Program-made: the position numbers and the translations under genes
Notes under the pieces: generated by a model
The model's input: the letters and a program-made list of their open reading frames with translations, nothing else
Databases searched by the model: none
Told to the model about the DNA's origin: nothing
Shown: positions 1-9,711 of the stretch, in pieces
Layout of the letters: each line of letters begins with the position of its first letter
Numbering within the stretch: position 1 is the stretch's first letter
NCBI GenBank assembly: GCA_021792795.1
Contig: JAJYUB010000023.1
Location: forward strand, 1 to 55,667
Direction of reading: 5' to 3'
Origin: Acidobacteriota bacterium
GTDB taxonomy: Bacteria > Acidobacteriota > Terriglobia > Terriglobales > Acidobacteriaceae
Length of the DNA: 55,667 nt

Positions 1-108
1 AAGTCTCGAACCAAAGAAGCACTCGACGAAGCCCTCACCCAACTTTTGCCACAGCTTACTCCAGAGAACGCCGAGGCCTGGTTCAGAACTCGCTTCGGCA
101 CTCTATAG
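1..108 (+). CDS. C-terminal fragment of a transposase, probably IS630 type
   Basis: An open frame enters from the left edge and stops with TAG at 106-108, giving 35 residues. It reads as an acidic helix followed by a WFRTRFG-type ending, which resembles the C-terminus of IS630-family transposases. The catalytic DDE part lies outside the window, so neither function nor intactness can be judged. The next 110 bases up to the neighbouring gene are non-coding and probably include the element end. The family call rests on a short tail only. Confidence 0.45.
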   Translation, partial: KSRTKEALDEALTQLLPQLTPENAEAWFRTRFGTL

Positions 109-218
109 CAACTATGAAAATGCTCTAGTCCCGGGTCTACCTCGCTTGGTTCAGAATGACGGCCCTTCATTCCGGAGGCGATTTTCGACGGAAGAAACTG
201 CGTCTGCCGCAAGCAGCA

Positions 219-1643
219 TCAATCTTCTTCGGGTTCATGAAAATACATGTTCCAGTCGAGATAGTTGCCGGCGGCCTCGTAAACCGCGCTGGCACTCTCC
301 GAGAAGTTGGCGGCGACATGGTGCTCGAAGCCCTCTTCGCAGATGAAGCGCAACAGGCTTTGCAATCGAGGAATTTCCACCACGCCAGCCCCGCCGAAGG
401 TTTCCAGGGGATCGTTAGTGAACCGGCCTCCGCCGACGTAGCCTCGCATTTCGCCCTGGCGGTCGTCGGTGGAGAAGCGCGCATAGCTCATCTCTCCCGC
501 TTTCACGCGGCCCACACAAGTGCCAAAGGTGTTCTCCTTGCCCACCGTGCCGGCGATAATGGCCTGAAAATCCATGACGACATCGTTGAAAAAATGCTTC
601 GGCAGGTTCGAGCAATGGAAACACACCGCCTTGTCCGGGTCGTCGCCGTAGTTGTTGTTCCAGTCCAGCAGCGCGCTGGGAGTTTCCGAAGCCAGCGCCA
701 GCGCATGCATGCTCAACGTGCCCACCACGTCCACCTCGCAGGCCGACGGAATCAGGTTCTCGCTCATCATGCTCATAATGGTGCAGGGCACCACGCCGAA
801 ATATTCTTCCAGCGAGGTCCAGCATTGCACCGCGCTGATGGTGGTTTGCGTCTGCTGCATCCACTGCTCAATCACCCAGCCCAGCTTGGCCATTTTGATC
901 AAAGCCGGCTCCGGCACATCGCCCGTGGGGACATATTTCTTGATCGCGGCCAGCTTCGCTTCCACGTTGCTGTCGCCGTTTTTCAGCCGGTCGATGCGGC
1001 CCAATATCTCCGACAGGTCGATCGGCTCAACCGAGATGCCGCTGGCCTCCAGCAGCTTTTCGCTGTAGCGGACCGTATTGAAGGCCGCCGGCCGCGCGCC
1101 GATCGAGCCGATGCGCAGGTTCGTCAGTCCGCGCACGACACGGCAGACGGCGGTAAACCAGGCCAGATCTTTCTTGAATCCGTCGGAGCTGGGCGAGACC
1201 GTGTGCAGCTTCGTCAGCGAGTACGGAATTCCGTACTGCATCAGGTTGTTGCAGGCCGACATCTTGCCGCAGAAGCTGTCGCGCCGAAACGCGATCGTCA
1301 TTTTCGAGGCCTTGTCCGGCGTCGCCTGCACCAGCACCGGGACCTTCAGCGTCGAATAGCGCATGGCGTCGGCAATGGCGCGCTCGTCGCCAAAGTTCGG
1401 CAGCGTGACGATCACGCCGTCGATCTCATCGCGATGCTGGCGGAACAGATCGCCGCATCGACGGGCCTCCTCGTGGGTCTCAATGGCGCCGTATTTCGAC
1501 TCTTCCGGAGTCAACGCGATGACGCGAATGCCCGCGCCCTCCAGCACCTGCAACATCTCCTCGCGACCTTCTTTCGCCAGGTGGCCAGGGAAAAAACCGC
1601 GATTGCCTACAATCATTCCAAATGTCATCTGCCTGCCGTGCAT
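219..1643 (-). CDS. L-fucose isomerase-like sugar isomerase
   Basis: This 474-residue protein belongs to the L-fucose/L-arabinose isomerase superfamily, whose members interconvert aldoses and ketoses in the cytoplasm with a divalent metal. The N-terminal part has a Rossmann-like region (GMIVGNRGFFPGHL) with the typical VIVTLPNFGDE segment near residues 75-85. The C-terminal half carries WTSLEEYFG and ACEVD, which match the acidic metal-binding positions of the family. I chose the ATG at 1643 because a strong GGAAGGAA ribosome site precedes it; the frame is open further upstream. Fucose is a terminal sugar of fucosylated xyloglucan, which fits the adjoining xyloglucan genes, but the true substrate cannot be read from the sequence. 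No kinase or aldolase for a full fucose pathway is present nearby. Confidence 0.8.
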   Translation of the reverse strand: MHGRQMTFGMIVGNRGFFPGHLAKEGREEMLQVLEGAGIRVIALTPEESKYGAIETHEEARRCGDLFRQHRDEIDGVIVTLPNFGDERAIADAMRYSTLKVPVLVQATPDKASKMTIAFRRDSFCGKMSACNNLMQYGIPYSLTKLHTVSPSSDGFKKDLAWFTAVCRVVRGLTNLRIGSIGARPAAFNTVRYSEKLLEASGISVEPIDLSEILGRIDRLKNGDSNVEAKLAAIKKYVPTGDVPEPALIKMAKLGWVIEQWMQQTQTTISAVQCWTSLEEYFGVVPCTIMSMMSENLIPSACEVDVVGTLSMHALALASETPSALLDWNNNYGDDPDKAVCFHCSNLPKHFFNDVVMDFQAIIAGTVGKENTFGTCVGRVKAGEMSYARFSTDDRQGEMRGYVGGGRFTNDPLETFGGAGVVEIPRLQSLLRFICEEGFEHHVAANFSESASAVYEAAGNYLDWNMYFHEPEED

Positions 1644-1814
1644 TGTTTTCCTTCCTTCTCGTGCTGCGGTATTTGTTTCAATGGCGCAAACTTCACGCAA
1701 TCGATCGATCCTGGAATGAGTGCGATCCCGCCCCCCACCACGCCTAGGCATGCCCGCCAACTTCACCGGCACCCACTTCGATCCACGTCCAGTATTATGC
1801 CACTTTATTCCATA

Positions 1815-1826
1815 TAAAACGATTTA
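1815..1826. promoter_or_regulatory. LacI-type operator, perfect palindrome
   Basis: TAAAACGATTTA is an exact match to the palindrome TAAANCGNTTTA that recurs in this window. The central CG and A/T arms are typical of operators bound by LacI-family proteins. It lies about 20-30 bases downstream of the predicted start of transcription of the isomerase gene, where bound protein would block transcription. It also lies about 195 bases before the GH27 start. Confidence 0.6.
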
Positions 1827-1850
1827 AACGAGGACTCGCATCCACACCGT

Positions 1851-1879
1851 AATGTAGGGACGCAAACACTCCTTGTCAA
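1851..1879 (-). promoter_or_regulatory. Predicted sigma-70 promoter of the isomerase gene
   Basis: On the minus strand a perfect -35 box TTGACA (1874-1879) and a -10 box TACATT (1851-1856) are separated by 17 bases. The predicted start of transcription is near 1844, leaving a leader of about 200 bases that contains the operator. The 376-base gap between the isomerase and GH27 holds nothing else I can support; a promoter for GH27 is not obvious. Confidence 0.6.
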
Positions 1880-2019
1880 TATTGAACGATAGATTGGCTG
1901 GCGATATCGGTCGTATGCAACGACCCATCATCGACGGGCTGGAAAATCCAACTCCTTAATGTCCGCGTAATTTAGGTATACTTCTCGCTGTTAGAAAACG
2001 TTGACTGGAGAGCCCCCGA

Positions 2020-3348
2020 ATGCGCCACTCCGTCTGGATGCTCGCGCCTTTTCTTGCGCTGCCGCTCCTCTGTGGTTCGCAGGTTGCAAGCAAGCCGCCG
2101 ATGGGCTGGAATAGCTGGGATTCCTACGGACTCACGATCACCGGGCCGGAGTTCAGGCAGAACGTAGAGTGGTTTCACGCGCACCTGCAACCCAGCGGCT
2201 GGCAATATGTGACGATTGACGAGGGCTGGTATCTGGCCCAACCGGACAAGGCCTACCAGGGCCACACCCTGGATGCGAACGGTCGCTACATTCCCGCGAC
2301 CAACCGCTTCCCTTCCGCCAACAAGGACCGCGGATTCAAGCCGCTGGCGGACTACGTCCACTTGCTTGGCCTGAAGTTCGGCATTCACATCATCCGCGGA
2401 ATTCCGAAGCAGGCCGTCGCACGCAACCTGCCCATCGCGGGGTCAAGTTACCACGCCGCCGATGCTGCCGACACCTCCGACACCTGCCGCTGGAACCATG
2501 ACAACTATGGCGTCAGAAACAATGCCGCAGGCCAGGCCTATTACGATTCGATTGCGAAGCTTTACGCGGGATGGGGCGTCGATTTCGTCAAGGTGGACTG
2601 CATCTCGCAGCCGTACAAGACGGGCGAAATCCACATGGTGAGCAGCGCGCTGAAAAAGACGGGCAGACCCATCGTGCTGAGCCTTTCACCCGGCCCGACA
2701 CCTCTCGAAGATGCCGCCAATGTGATCGCACAGGCGCAAATGTGGCGCATCTCGGACGACTTCTGGGACGTCTGGAGCCGCGACAACACATCGAGCGATT
2801 TCCCGCAAAGTGTGGTGCATCAGTTCCCATTGCTAGCGCAATGGGAACGCTATGCCGGGCCCGGACACTGGCCGGACGCCGACATGCTGCCCTTCGGCTG
2901 GCTCGGGCCGAATCCAGGATGGCAGCAGCCGCGTCCGTCGCGTCTGACGGCGGACGAGATGCGAACCGTGTTCACACTTTGGTCAATCGCGCGTTCGCCC
3001 TTGATTCTGGGGGCAAATCTCGCCCGAATGGACAGCGCTACAGAGGCACTGCTCACCAACCGAGAGGTGATTGAGGTCGATCAGAATTCAACCGGCAACA
3101 AAGCATTGATCCATACTCCGAAAAGCTGGGTATGGACCGCGCAGGCCGCCTCGGCGAAAGGAGAATATGTTGCGCTTTTCAATGTCAGCGATGCGCCGCT
3201 CGACATGAATTTCACATGGCAGGAACTTGGCCTTCCCGCCGGCAAGCACGTCGCCCGCGACCTGTGGCTGCACAAGGACCTTGGCAGTACCAGCGTATTA
3301 AGCGTCACGTTGGCGCCACATGCTTCGGCACTCTACCGGGTGGAATAA
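2020..3348 (+). CDS. Secreted GH27 alpha-galactosidase
   Basis: This 442-residue enzyme is predicted to release terminal alpha-galactose from polysaccharides such as galactosylated xyloglucan or galactomannan. A signal peptide covers residues 1 to about 26. The GH27 signature PPMGWNSWDSYG follows directly, then VTIDEGWY. The nucleophile is predicted as D193 in FVKVDC and the acid/base as D247 in RISDDFWD. A beta-sandwich-like C-terminal part ends the protein. The start has a GGAGAG ribosome site. GH74 follows 81 bases later on the same strand, so the two are probably co-transcribed. Related GH27 members act on alpha-N-acetylgalactosamine or beta-L-arabinopyranose, so substrate is inferred from context. 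Confidence 0.88.
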   Translation: MRHSVWMLAPFLALPLLCGSQVASKPPMGWNSWDSYGLTITGPEFRQNVEWFHAHLQPSGWQYVTIDEGWYLAQPDKAYQGHTLDANGRYIPATNRFPSANKDRGFKPLADYVHLLGLKFGIHIIRGIPKQAVARNLPIAGSSYHAADAADTSDTCRWNHDNYGVRNNAAGQAYYDSIAKLYAGWGVDFVKVDCISQPYKTGEIHMVSSALKKTGRPIVLSLSPGPTPLEDAANVIAQAQMWRISDDFWDVWSRDNTSSDFPQSVVHQFPLLAQWERYAGPGHWPDADMLPFGWLGPNPGWQQPRPSRLTADEMRTVFTLWSIARSPLILGANLARMDSATEALLTNREVIEVDQNSTGNKALIHTPKSWVWTAQAASAKGEYVALFNVSDAPLDMNFTWQELGLPAGKHVARDLWLHKDLGSTSVLSVTLAPHASALYRVE

Positions 3349-3429
3349 AAATGAAGATCGTGCCATATTGAATCTCCTGACGGTCGCTCGCAAAGGAAGA
3401 AACATGGTCATACAGAAGGCAGAATCGCC

Positions 3430-5730
3430 ATGGTTGCACTTCTCCTTGGCGCAAGCGCCGCATTCGCGCAAGGCCCGAAGCAGGTTCCCTATACCTGGAA
3501 GAGCGTCCAGATTGTCGGCGGCGGGTTCGTGGATGGAATCATCTTCCATCCAACGGCGAAAGATGTGCGCTACGCCCGTACAGACATGGGAGGCGCCTAC
3601 CGCTGGGATGCGACCCCTCATCGCTGGCACCCGATCCTGGACTGGGTGCCGTATGTAGATCGCAATCTTATGGGAATCGAATCGATTGCAGTCGATCCTT
3701 CGGACCCGAACCGCGTCTATCTGGCGTGCGGCACCTACACGAACGCCAACACTCCGAATGGCGCGGTCCTTCGCTCGGACGACCGTGGCCATACCTTCCA
3801 GCGCGCCAATGTGCCCTTCAAATTTGGCGGCAATGAGGACGGCCGCGGCAATGGCGAGCGGCTGGATGTCGATCCGCTGGACGGGCGTGTGCTTTACTTG
3901 GGCACGCGTCATGACGGACTCTGGCGCTCCCACGACCGAGGCGTGACCTGGGCGCGCGTCACCAGTTTTCCCGATGTAAAGGAGGCGGTTCCGCCCGCCC
4001 CGCCGCTGCAACCGGGCGAGACGCGGCGGCATTACTGGCAACGGAGGCCGGTCCGTGGCAGCGGCATCGTCTTTGTCAAGTTCGGCGCACCCACCGCCGC
4101 GTATCGAAAGGACCATCCCAGCCAGACGATCTATGTCGGCGTCTCGCTGATGGATCGTTCCAATCTTTTCGTTTCGACCGACAGGGGCGATAGCTGGCGC
4201 GCCATTCCGTGGGAGCCCCTCCACTATCGGCCGACGCGGGCTGCGCTTTCGTCGGACGGATTTCTATACGTCGTCTACGGCACCGCTCCCGGCCCCAGCC
4301 GCATGACCGATGGAGCGGTGTGGAAGCTGGACACGCACACCGGCGCATGGACTGACATCACTCCGGACCGCCCGGTCGCCGGAGTCAAAGAGTTTGGATA
4401 TGCGGCTGTCTCCGTCGATGCGCAGCATCCGCGCACGTTGATTGTCAGTTCCTTTGGCCGTTCGGTATCGGCAGGCGGTGAGGACATTTTCCGCTCGACC
4501 GATGGCGGAGCGAGTTGGAAGACCATCTTTCATGGGCGAGGCGACGCCAACGGCGTTTACGATTACAGCCTTGCGCCCTATGTGAAGGCCACGCCCATCC
4601 ACTGGCTCTTCGATGTCGAAATCGATCCGAACAACCCGGACCACGCCATGTTTACGACCGGCTACGACGGATGGGAGACCTTCGACCTGACGATGTCGGA
4701 CCGCGGCAAGCCAACGCACTGGAGCGACATGGCGTCGGGCATTGAGGAGACGGTCGCGCTCCAATTGAACAGCCCCGGCCAGGGGGCGCATCTCATTACG
4801 GCAATCGGAGACTATGGTGGTTTCGTCCACTGGGACCTCGACCGCCCTGCCCCTGAGGGTTCATCCGCGCCGCCACGCTTCGGCAACACCACGGGAGTCG
4901 CTTCCGCCACTCTGCGCCCCCAGGCGATTGTGCGCGTTGGCACCAGTGCGGAGCACAAGCCGGACGAAAATATCAGCTACTCGCTCGATGAAGGCCGCAC
5001 TTGGCAAGGCACCGCTGCAACGCCGAAGCCAGGCAGCCGTTTCGGCTCGATTGCCGTCTCGGCGGACGGAAAAACCTGGGTCTGGACGCCGGAGGGCTCT
5101 CCGTCCTACGTTACGCGCGACCTGGGAGCAACGTGGGCCTCATCGACGGGCCTTCCCGCCAATCTCCAGGTCATCGCCGACCCGATCGCGCCCCAAACCT
5201 TCTATGCCTATGCGATTTCCCTCGCGGATCAAACGGTATTTCGCAGCACGGACGGCGCGGCAACATTCAGCGCGCAGAAGTTCACGCTGTCCGATGGACC
5301 ATTCGCGCTTGGCCAGTCTTCACGGGGCGATCCACGAGGTGGTCAAGACCGGCTCTATTCCGCTCCCGGACGAGCCGATGACTTGTGGTTCGCAGCCTTC
5401 AGTGGGCTCTACCATGCCGCGTCGGTTTCGTCCGCGACAAGCGCGAACGACATTTCTTTCACTCGAATGCCCGGAGTTACGGATATCCAGGCGTTCGGTT
5501 TCGGCAAAGCTGCGCCGCACCGGGCCTGTCCCGCAATGTACCTGGTGGGGACGGTGCAGGGTCAGCCGGGCATCTTCCGCTCGATCGACGAGGGGCAGAA
5601 CTGGGCGCGGATCAACGATGACCAGCACCAATGGGGGCTGGTCTTGCAAATTAGCGGCGATCCCCGGTCATACGGGCGCGTTTATGTCGGCACCCACGGC
5701 CGAGGAACGGTCTACGGGGATCCTCGGTAG
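3430..5730 (+). CDS. Secreted GH74 xyloglucanase
   Basis: This 766-residue protein is predicted to cleave the beta-1,4-glucan backbone of xyloglucan. It has a short signal peptide ending near AFAQ and two seven-bladed propellers built from BNR-like repeats (SxDRGxTW and variants). YARTDMGGAYRWD contains the likely first catalytic Asp (D52), and FDVEIDPNNPD contains the likely second (D399), as in GH74 enzymes. The length agrees with a single GH74 module and no carbohydrate-binding domain. The start at 3430 gives a rather short signal peptide, and the frame remains open upstream, so a more distal non-ATG start is possible. It lies directly after GH27 and forms the endo-acting core of the locus. 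Confidence 0.9.
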   Translation: MVALLLGASAAFAQGPKQVPYTWKSVQIVGGGFVDGIIFHPTAKDVRYARTDMGGAYRWDATPHRWHPILDWVPYVDRNLMGIESIAVDPSDPNRVYLACGTYTNANTPNGAVLRSDDRGHTFQRANVPFKFGGNEDGRGNGERLDVDPLDGRVLYLGTRHDGLWRSHDRGVTWARVTSFPDVKEAVPPAPPLQPGETRRHYWQRRPVRGSGIVFVKFGAPTAAYRKDHPSQTIYVGVSLMDRSNLFVSTDRGDSWRAIPWEPLHYRPTRAALSSDGFLYVVYGTAPGPSRMTDGAVWKLDTHTGAWTDITPDRPVAGVKEFGYAAVSVDAQHPRTLIVSSFGRSVSAGGEDIFRSTDGGASWKTIFHGRGDANGVYDYSLAPYVKATPIHWLFDVEIDPNNPDHAMFTTGYDGWETFDLTMSDRGKPTHWSDMASGIEETVALQLNSPGQGAHLITAIGDYGGFVHWDLDRPAPEGSSAPPRFGNTTGVASATLRPQAIVRVGTSAEHKPDENISYSLDEGRTWQGTAATPKPGSRFGSIAVSADGKTWVWTPEGSPSYVTRDLGATWASSTGLPANLQVIADPIAPQTFYAYAISLADQTVFRSTDGAATFSAQKFTLSDGPFALGQSSRGDPRGGQDRLYSAPGRADDLWFAAFSGLYHAASVSSATSANDISFTRMPGVTDIQAFGFGKAAPHRACPAMYLVGTVQGQPGIFRSIDEGQNWARINDDQHQWGLVLQISGDPRSYGRVYVGTHGRGTVYGDPR

Positions 5731-5895
5731 CAAGTGGTACGTGATATCCACGCGAGTCGTGAGATATTTTTACTGTCCGACAACCATGATTCTGTGGATA
5801 TGAAAGCTGTTGCAGAAACCATCACGGTCCAACATGAGCGCTGCATCCGTCATCATCTCAGATCAGCCCTGTATGCAGTTACTTTTTACGCTACT

Positions 5896-5907
5896 TCAAG
5901 CGATTTA
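5896..5907. promoter_or_regulatory. LacI-type operator before the regulator gene
   Basis: TCAAGCGATTTA matches the local operator consensus TAAANCGNTTTA at all but one defined position. It sits 88 bases before the start of the LacI-type gene, in a 264-base gap that otherwise has no convincing gene. A weaker CG-centred palindrome overlaps the start codon itself (5986-5997). Both would fit autoregulation. Confidence 0.4.
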
Positions 5908-5994
5908 GATGGCCAACAGGGGCATGCGCAGACTATGATTCGACACTGGACACTCCTGCTGATAAGCTTGATTTAAATTTTGAATTGAAACGTT

Positions 5995-7110
5995 ATGAGC
6001 CAACGCCAGCCGCTTCCCATCACAGCGAACTTAGCTCAAAAGCCTGTCCGGACGACCCTAAAAACACTCGCCAACCATCTGGAACTTTCCCCGACAACGG
6101 TTTCATTTGTCATCAGCGGATCGCCTTTCGCGGAGACCATCGCAAAAAGTACGCGCGAGAGGATCTGGGCAGCGGCAGAGAAACTGAACTACCGTCCCAA
6201 TGTTTTTGCGCGCTATCTCCACACCAAACGGACCTACAGCGTGGCCGTGCTGGTGCCCGATGTAGGAGATGAATATTCCGCCGCCCTGATCGGCGGGATT
6301 GAAAGCTGTTTGACGAAGAAAGGATTTTTTTATTTCGTCGTCAGTCATCGCGGCGCGCCGGATTTGTTGAGGATGTCCCCCGACACCCTGCTGGACCGCG
6401 GTGTGGAGGGAATGATCTTCATCAACACCCCATTGAATCGCGCGCTGCCGGTGCCGATCGTTGCCATCTGCGACATCACCGAAGGGCCTGGCATTACCCG
6501 GATCAAGATCGACAACGGCAAGGCTGCGACGCTTGCAGTCGACCATCTGCTGGAGCTCGGCCATCGTAAAATTGCCGTCATCAAAGGCCCCGAGGGGAAC
6601 GGGGACACCGACGACCGTTGGGGACAATTTCAAAAAGCATTCAAACGGCACGGCATCAAGATCCGCCCGGAAAATACTGTACATCTCGGCATATACCCCG
6701 CCTGCAACGAAAAAACCATGGCGGAAAATGGATACACGGCGGCACAAAAGCTGCTGGCGCGAAAGCGGGTCTTTACCGCCCTGGTGGCCTTCAACGATGC
6801 CTCTGCCATCGGCGCCATTCGCGCCCTCTCCGACGCCGGACTGCGTGTTCCCGACGATGTCTCGGTCATCGGATTTGACGATATTCCGCAAAGCTCGTTC
6901 ACCGTGCCGCGTTTGACCACCATTCGACAGCCGCTGTCCTCCATGGGCGAACTTGCCGCGGACACTTTACTGGAAAAAATTTCCGGGAACTATGGCGGCC
7001 CCAAGCTGCTGAAGATTCAGCCGCAACTGGTGGTGCGAGAAACGACAGCGGTCTGTCACAAGCCGCCCAGGAACTTGATCGCCGGGAAATCTTCGGCCCG
7101 CTCACGATGA
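5995..7110 (+). CDS. LacI-family transcriptional regulator
   Basis: This 371-residue protein has an N-terminal helix-turn-helix (TLKTLANHLELSPTTVSFVI, about residues 22-41) followed by the hinge region NYRPN-ARYLHTKRT. A periplasmic-binding-protein-like sensor domain comes next (VAVLVPDVGDEYSAALIGGI ... VSVIGFDDIPQSSF). LacI proteins bind palindromes with a central CG and release them when a sugar binds the sensor domain. Several such palindromes lie in this window, and the gene is embedded among the glycosidases, so it is probably the local repressor. The ligand is unknown; a xyloglucan or xylan breakdown product is the reasonable guess. No clear ribosome site precedes the ATG, and a short N-terminal extension precedes the DNA-binding helix. 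Confidence 0.9.
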   Translation: MSQRQPLPITANLAQKPVRTTLKTLANHLELSPTTVSFVISGSPFAETIAKSTRERIWAAAEKLNYRPNVFARYLHTKRTYSVAVLVPDVGDEYSAALIGGIESCLTKKGFFYFVVSHRGAPDLLRMSPDTLLDRGVEGMIFINTPLNRALPVPIVAICDITEGPGITRIKIDNGKAATLAVDHLLELGHRKIAVIKGPEGNGDTDDRWGQFQKAFKRHGIKIRPENTVHLGIYPACNEKTMAENGYTAAQKLLARKRVFTALVAFNDASAIGAIRALSDAGLRVPDDVSVIGFDDIPQSSFTVPRLTTIRQPLSSMGELAADTLLEKISGNYGGPKLLKIQPQLVVRETTAVCHKPPRNLIAGKSSARSR

Positions 7111-7226
7111 CGTCCACTCCACTCGCGGATGTTCCAGCCGCAATTCGCTTTGCCGGCGGGACGATCCCTTCCATTGCAACTCCAGCGTCATCCGGCCCTC
7201 TTTGCGCATCGCGCGATTAAGGCAAC

Positions 7227-7271
7227 TAAAACGTTTTTCTCGACAACTTGCGCTGGATTTCGCCTTATAAT
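7227..7271 (+). promoter_or_regulatory. Operator and -10 box upstream of GH3/GH31
   Basis: TAAAACGTTTTT (7227-7238) matches the local operator consensus except at its last base. A perfect -10 hexamer TATAAT lies at 7266-7271. The operator overlaps or just precedes the place where the -35 box should be, although no good -35 hexamer is visible. The rest of the 352-base gap between the regulator and GH3 holds no gene that I can support. Confidence 0.5.
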
Positions 7272-7462
7272 TGATTCGCTTTGTGAATGGCCTTCGACAG
7301 CGTTCTATATCTGCGGAGGCGAGTTGGCTTTCTGTCTCCGACGAATGGCGAGGAACGGCGATTGCCTCGTTCTCCTGTTCCTTAGACGATATTTTCCGCT
7401 CCAACCATCGGCCAAGAGCAAGGCAATCAAGTTGCACGCATCGGTTCTGTGAGGTATCTTCC

Positions 7463-9682
7463 ATGCGTTTGTTCGTTCTGTTGCTGCTTGCGGGATTGGG
7501 TCTTCCCACGCTGTCCGTCGCGCAAAATCAAACCCAGTATCCATTTCAAAACCCCAACCTGCCGACAGACCAGCGCATTGACAATCTGCTTTCCCTGATG
7601 ACCCTGCAGGAAAAGATCGATGCTCTGGGCACCGACCCGGATGTGCCGCGGCTGGGCGTCCATGGCTCCGGGCATATCGAAGGGCTGCATGGCGTGGCCC
7701 TCGGCGGACCTGGAGGCTGGGGCCGCGTATTTCCCGCCGGCGTCAAGCGCGGCACCCCAGGCGTTCGTCCGCTGAACAAGCCCCTGGAAACGACTCAATT
7801 TCCCCAGGAGGTGGGTCTGGGCGAAACCTGGGACACCGCTCTTCTTGAGCAGGCAGCCCGAGAGGAAGGAATCGAGGCACGCTACATTTTTCAAAGCAGT
7901 GGCCGAGGCGGAATCGTAGTCCGAGCGCCGAATTTGAACCTGGAGCGCGATCCTCGCTGGGGGCGCTCCGAGGAGTCCATGGGAGAAGATCCGTACTTCG
8001 TCGGGACCATGGGCACGGCGTTTGTACACGGCCTCCAGGGGAACGATGGCCGCTACTGGCAAACAGCTTCCCTGCTGAAGCATTTTGTGGCCTACAGCAA
8101 CGAAACCGACCGCAGCGGCTCTTCCTCCAATTTCGACGCCCGTTTGCTGCATGAGTACTACACGGTCGGCTTTCGCATGGCCATCGAGCAGGGCGGCGCC
8201 AATGCCTACATGACCAGCTATAACGCGGTGAATGGCGTTCCCATGACCGCCAATCCCATGCTGAAAGATCTGACCATGAGGAAATGGGGCTTTAACGGCA
8301 TCATCTGTACGGATGCCGGCGCGCTGACGTTTATGGTCACGGCGCACAAGTACTCCGCCAACATGGACGAAGCGGCGGCGGCCGCTATCCACGCAGGCAT
8401 TAACCAGTTTTTGGACAAATATCGCCCCGCGGTCGAAGGCGCATTGCAGAAAAAGCTGATTACGGAAGCCGACCTCGACGAAAACCTGCGAGGGGTCTAT
8501 CGCGTCATGATTCGGCTTGGTCTGCTCGATCCGCCCAGTTTGGTCCCGTATACATCCATCAATGACAAGAACGGTCCCGAGCCATGGAAGGCCGACGCAA
8601 CCAAGCAGCTCGCCTTGCATGTGACGGAGGAATCCATCGTCCTGCTGAAGAATTCCCACCATGCGCTCCCGCTGGACATGTACAAGCTGAAAACCATTGC
8701 CGTGATTGGTCCGCGCGCGGATGAGGTTGACCTGGACTGGTATAGCGGAACTCCTCCATTTGTGATCACGCCACTACAGGGCATCAAGAGCTATGTTGGA
8801 TCGGCGGTACAAGTGAACTATGCGCTGGACAACACAAATGGCGCGGCGGCGCAAGCGGCAAAATCATCCGACGTGGCCATCGTTTTTGTCGGCAACCAGC
8901 CGACCTGCGGGATGGGCTGGGGCCACTGCCCCGATCCGACAGAGGGCAAAGAGGCCTTCGACCGCAAATCGATCGGCATGAACCCCGACCAGGAAAAGTT
9001 GATCGAGGATGTGTATGCGGCCAACCCACGAACGGTCGTCGTGTTAGTTTCTAGTTTCCCCTACACCATCAACTGGGCGCAGGAACATGTTCCCGCCATT
9101 CTCCATATGGCCCACAACAGCGAAGAGGAAGGCCCCGCGATCGCGAATGTCTTGTTCGGCAAGTACAATCCCGGCGGGCATCTGGTCGTAACCTGGCCGA
9201 AATCGATCGGCCAATTGCCGCCGCTGATGGACTACAACATCCGCGATGGCCGCACCTATATGTACTTCAAGGGGCAACCGCTCTACCCGTTCGGCCATGG
9301 ATTGAGCTATACGAAGTTTGGGTATTCCAGCCTGGACATCAGTTCCCCGGCCCTCAAAAATGACGGACAAGTGACGGTCAGCGTAAATGTCACGAACCAG
9401 GGCGAGCGGGCCGGAGATGAAGTTGTTCAGATGTATGTGCAGTATCCGGACTCCAAGGTATCGCGTCCGCGGGAGCAGTTGCGCGGCTTTCAGCGCGTCC
9501 ATCTGGAACCCGGCGCGAGCCAAACGGTGCGCCTGCCGCTGCAAGCCAAGGATCTGGCATATTGGGACGAGGCCGCCGGGCATTTTGTCGTGGAACCGGG
9601 TACAGTCAACATCCTGATCGGCAGCTCATCTGCAGACATTCGTCTGCGAGGGTCGATTCTCGTAGCGAAAGCGCAACCTTGA
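7463..9682 (+). CDS. Secreted GH3 beta-glucosidase / beta-xylosidase
   Basis: This 739-residue exo-glycosidase starts at the ATG preceded by GAGG; the frame is open further upstream but only this start yields a clean signal peptide (residues 1-20, ending VAQ). The (beta/alpha)8 domain contains the predicted nucleophile D284 in IICTDAGAL, where many family members have SDW. An alpha/beta domain (LLKNSHHALPLD ... AVIGPRAD) and a C-terminal fibronectin-like domain (VNVTNQGERAGDEVVQMYV) follow, as usual for GH3. It would trim glucose or xylose from oligosaccharides released by GH74. GH31 begins 29 bases downstream, so the two form an operon. Confidence 0.88.
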   Translation: MRLFVLLLLAGLGLPTLSVAQNQTQYPFQNPNLPTDQRIDNLLSLMTLQEKIDALGTDPDVPRLGVHGSGHIEGLHGVALGGPGGWGRVFPAGVKRGTPGVRPLNKPLETTQFPQEVGLGETWDTALLEQAAREEGIEARYIFQSSGRGGIVVRAPNLNLERDPRWGRSEESMGEDPYFVGTMGTAFVHGLQGNDGRYWQTASLLKHFVAYSNETDRSGSSSNFDARLLHEYYTVGFRMAIEQGGANAYMTSYNAVNGVPMTANPMLKDLTMRKWGFNGIICTDAGALTFMVTAHKYSANMDEAAAAAIHAGINQFLDKYRPAVEGALQKKLITEADLDENLRGVYRVMIRLGLLDPPSLVPYTSINDKNGPEPWKADATKQLALHVTEESIVLLKNSHHALPLDMYKLKTIAVIGPRADEVDLDWYSGTPPFVITPLQGIKSYVGSAVQVNYALDNTNGAAAQAAKSSDVAIVFVGNQPTCGMGWGHCPDPTEGKEAFDRKSIGMNPDQEKLIEDVYAANPRTVVVLVSSFPYTINWAQEHVPAILHMAHNSEEEGPAIANVLFGKYNPGGHLVVTWPKSIGQLPPLMDYNIRDGRTYMYFKGQPLYPFGHGLSYTKFGYSSLDISSPALKNDGQVTVSVNVTNQGERAGDEVVQMYVQYPDSKVSRPREQLRGFQRVHLEPGASQTVRLPLQAKDLAYWDEAAGHFVVEPGTVNILIGSSSADIRLRGSILVAKAQP

Positions 9683-9711
9683 GCAAGTAGTTTCTGTCGG
9701 AGGAAGATATT

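Noticed and set aside
156-1817. 553-residue open frame opposite the isomerase gene
   Set aside because: It is rich in His, Arg and Gln, has no family features, and mirrors the codons of the real gene on the other strand.
1994-2005. GAAAACGTTGAC as another operator copy before GH27
   Set aside because: It keeps the CG centre but only one good arm, so it falls below the other copies.
5734-5976. 80-residue frame between GH74 and the LacI-type regulator
   Set aside because: No ribosome site or family, and the region contains an operator-like site.
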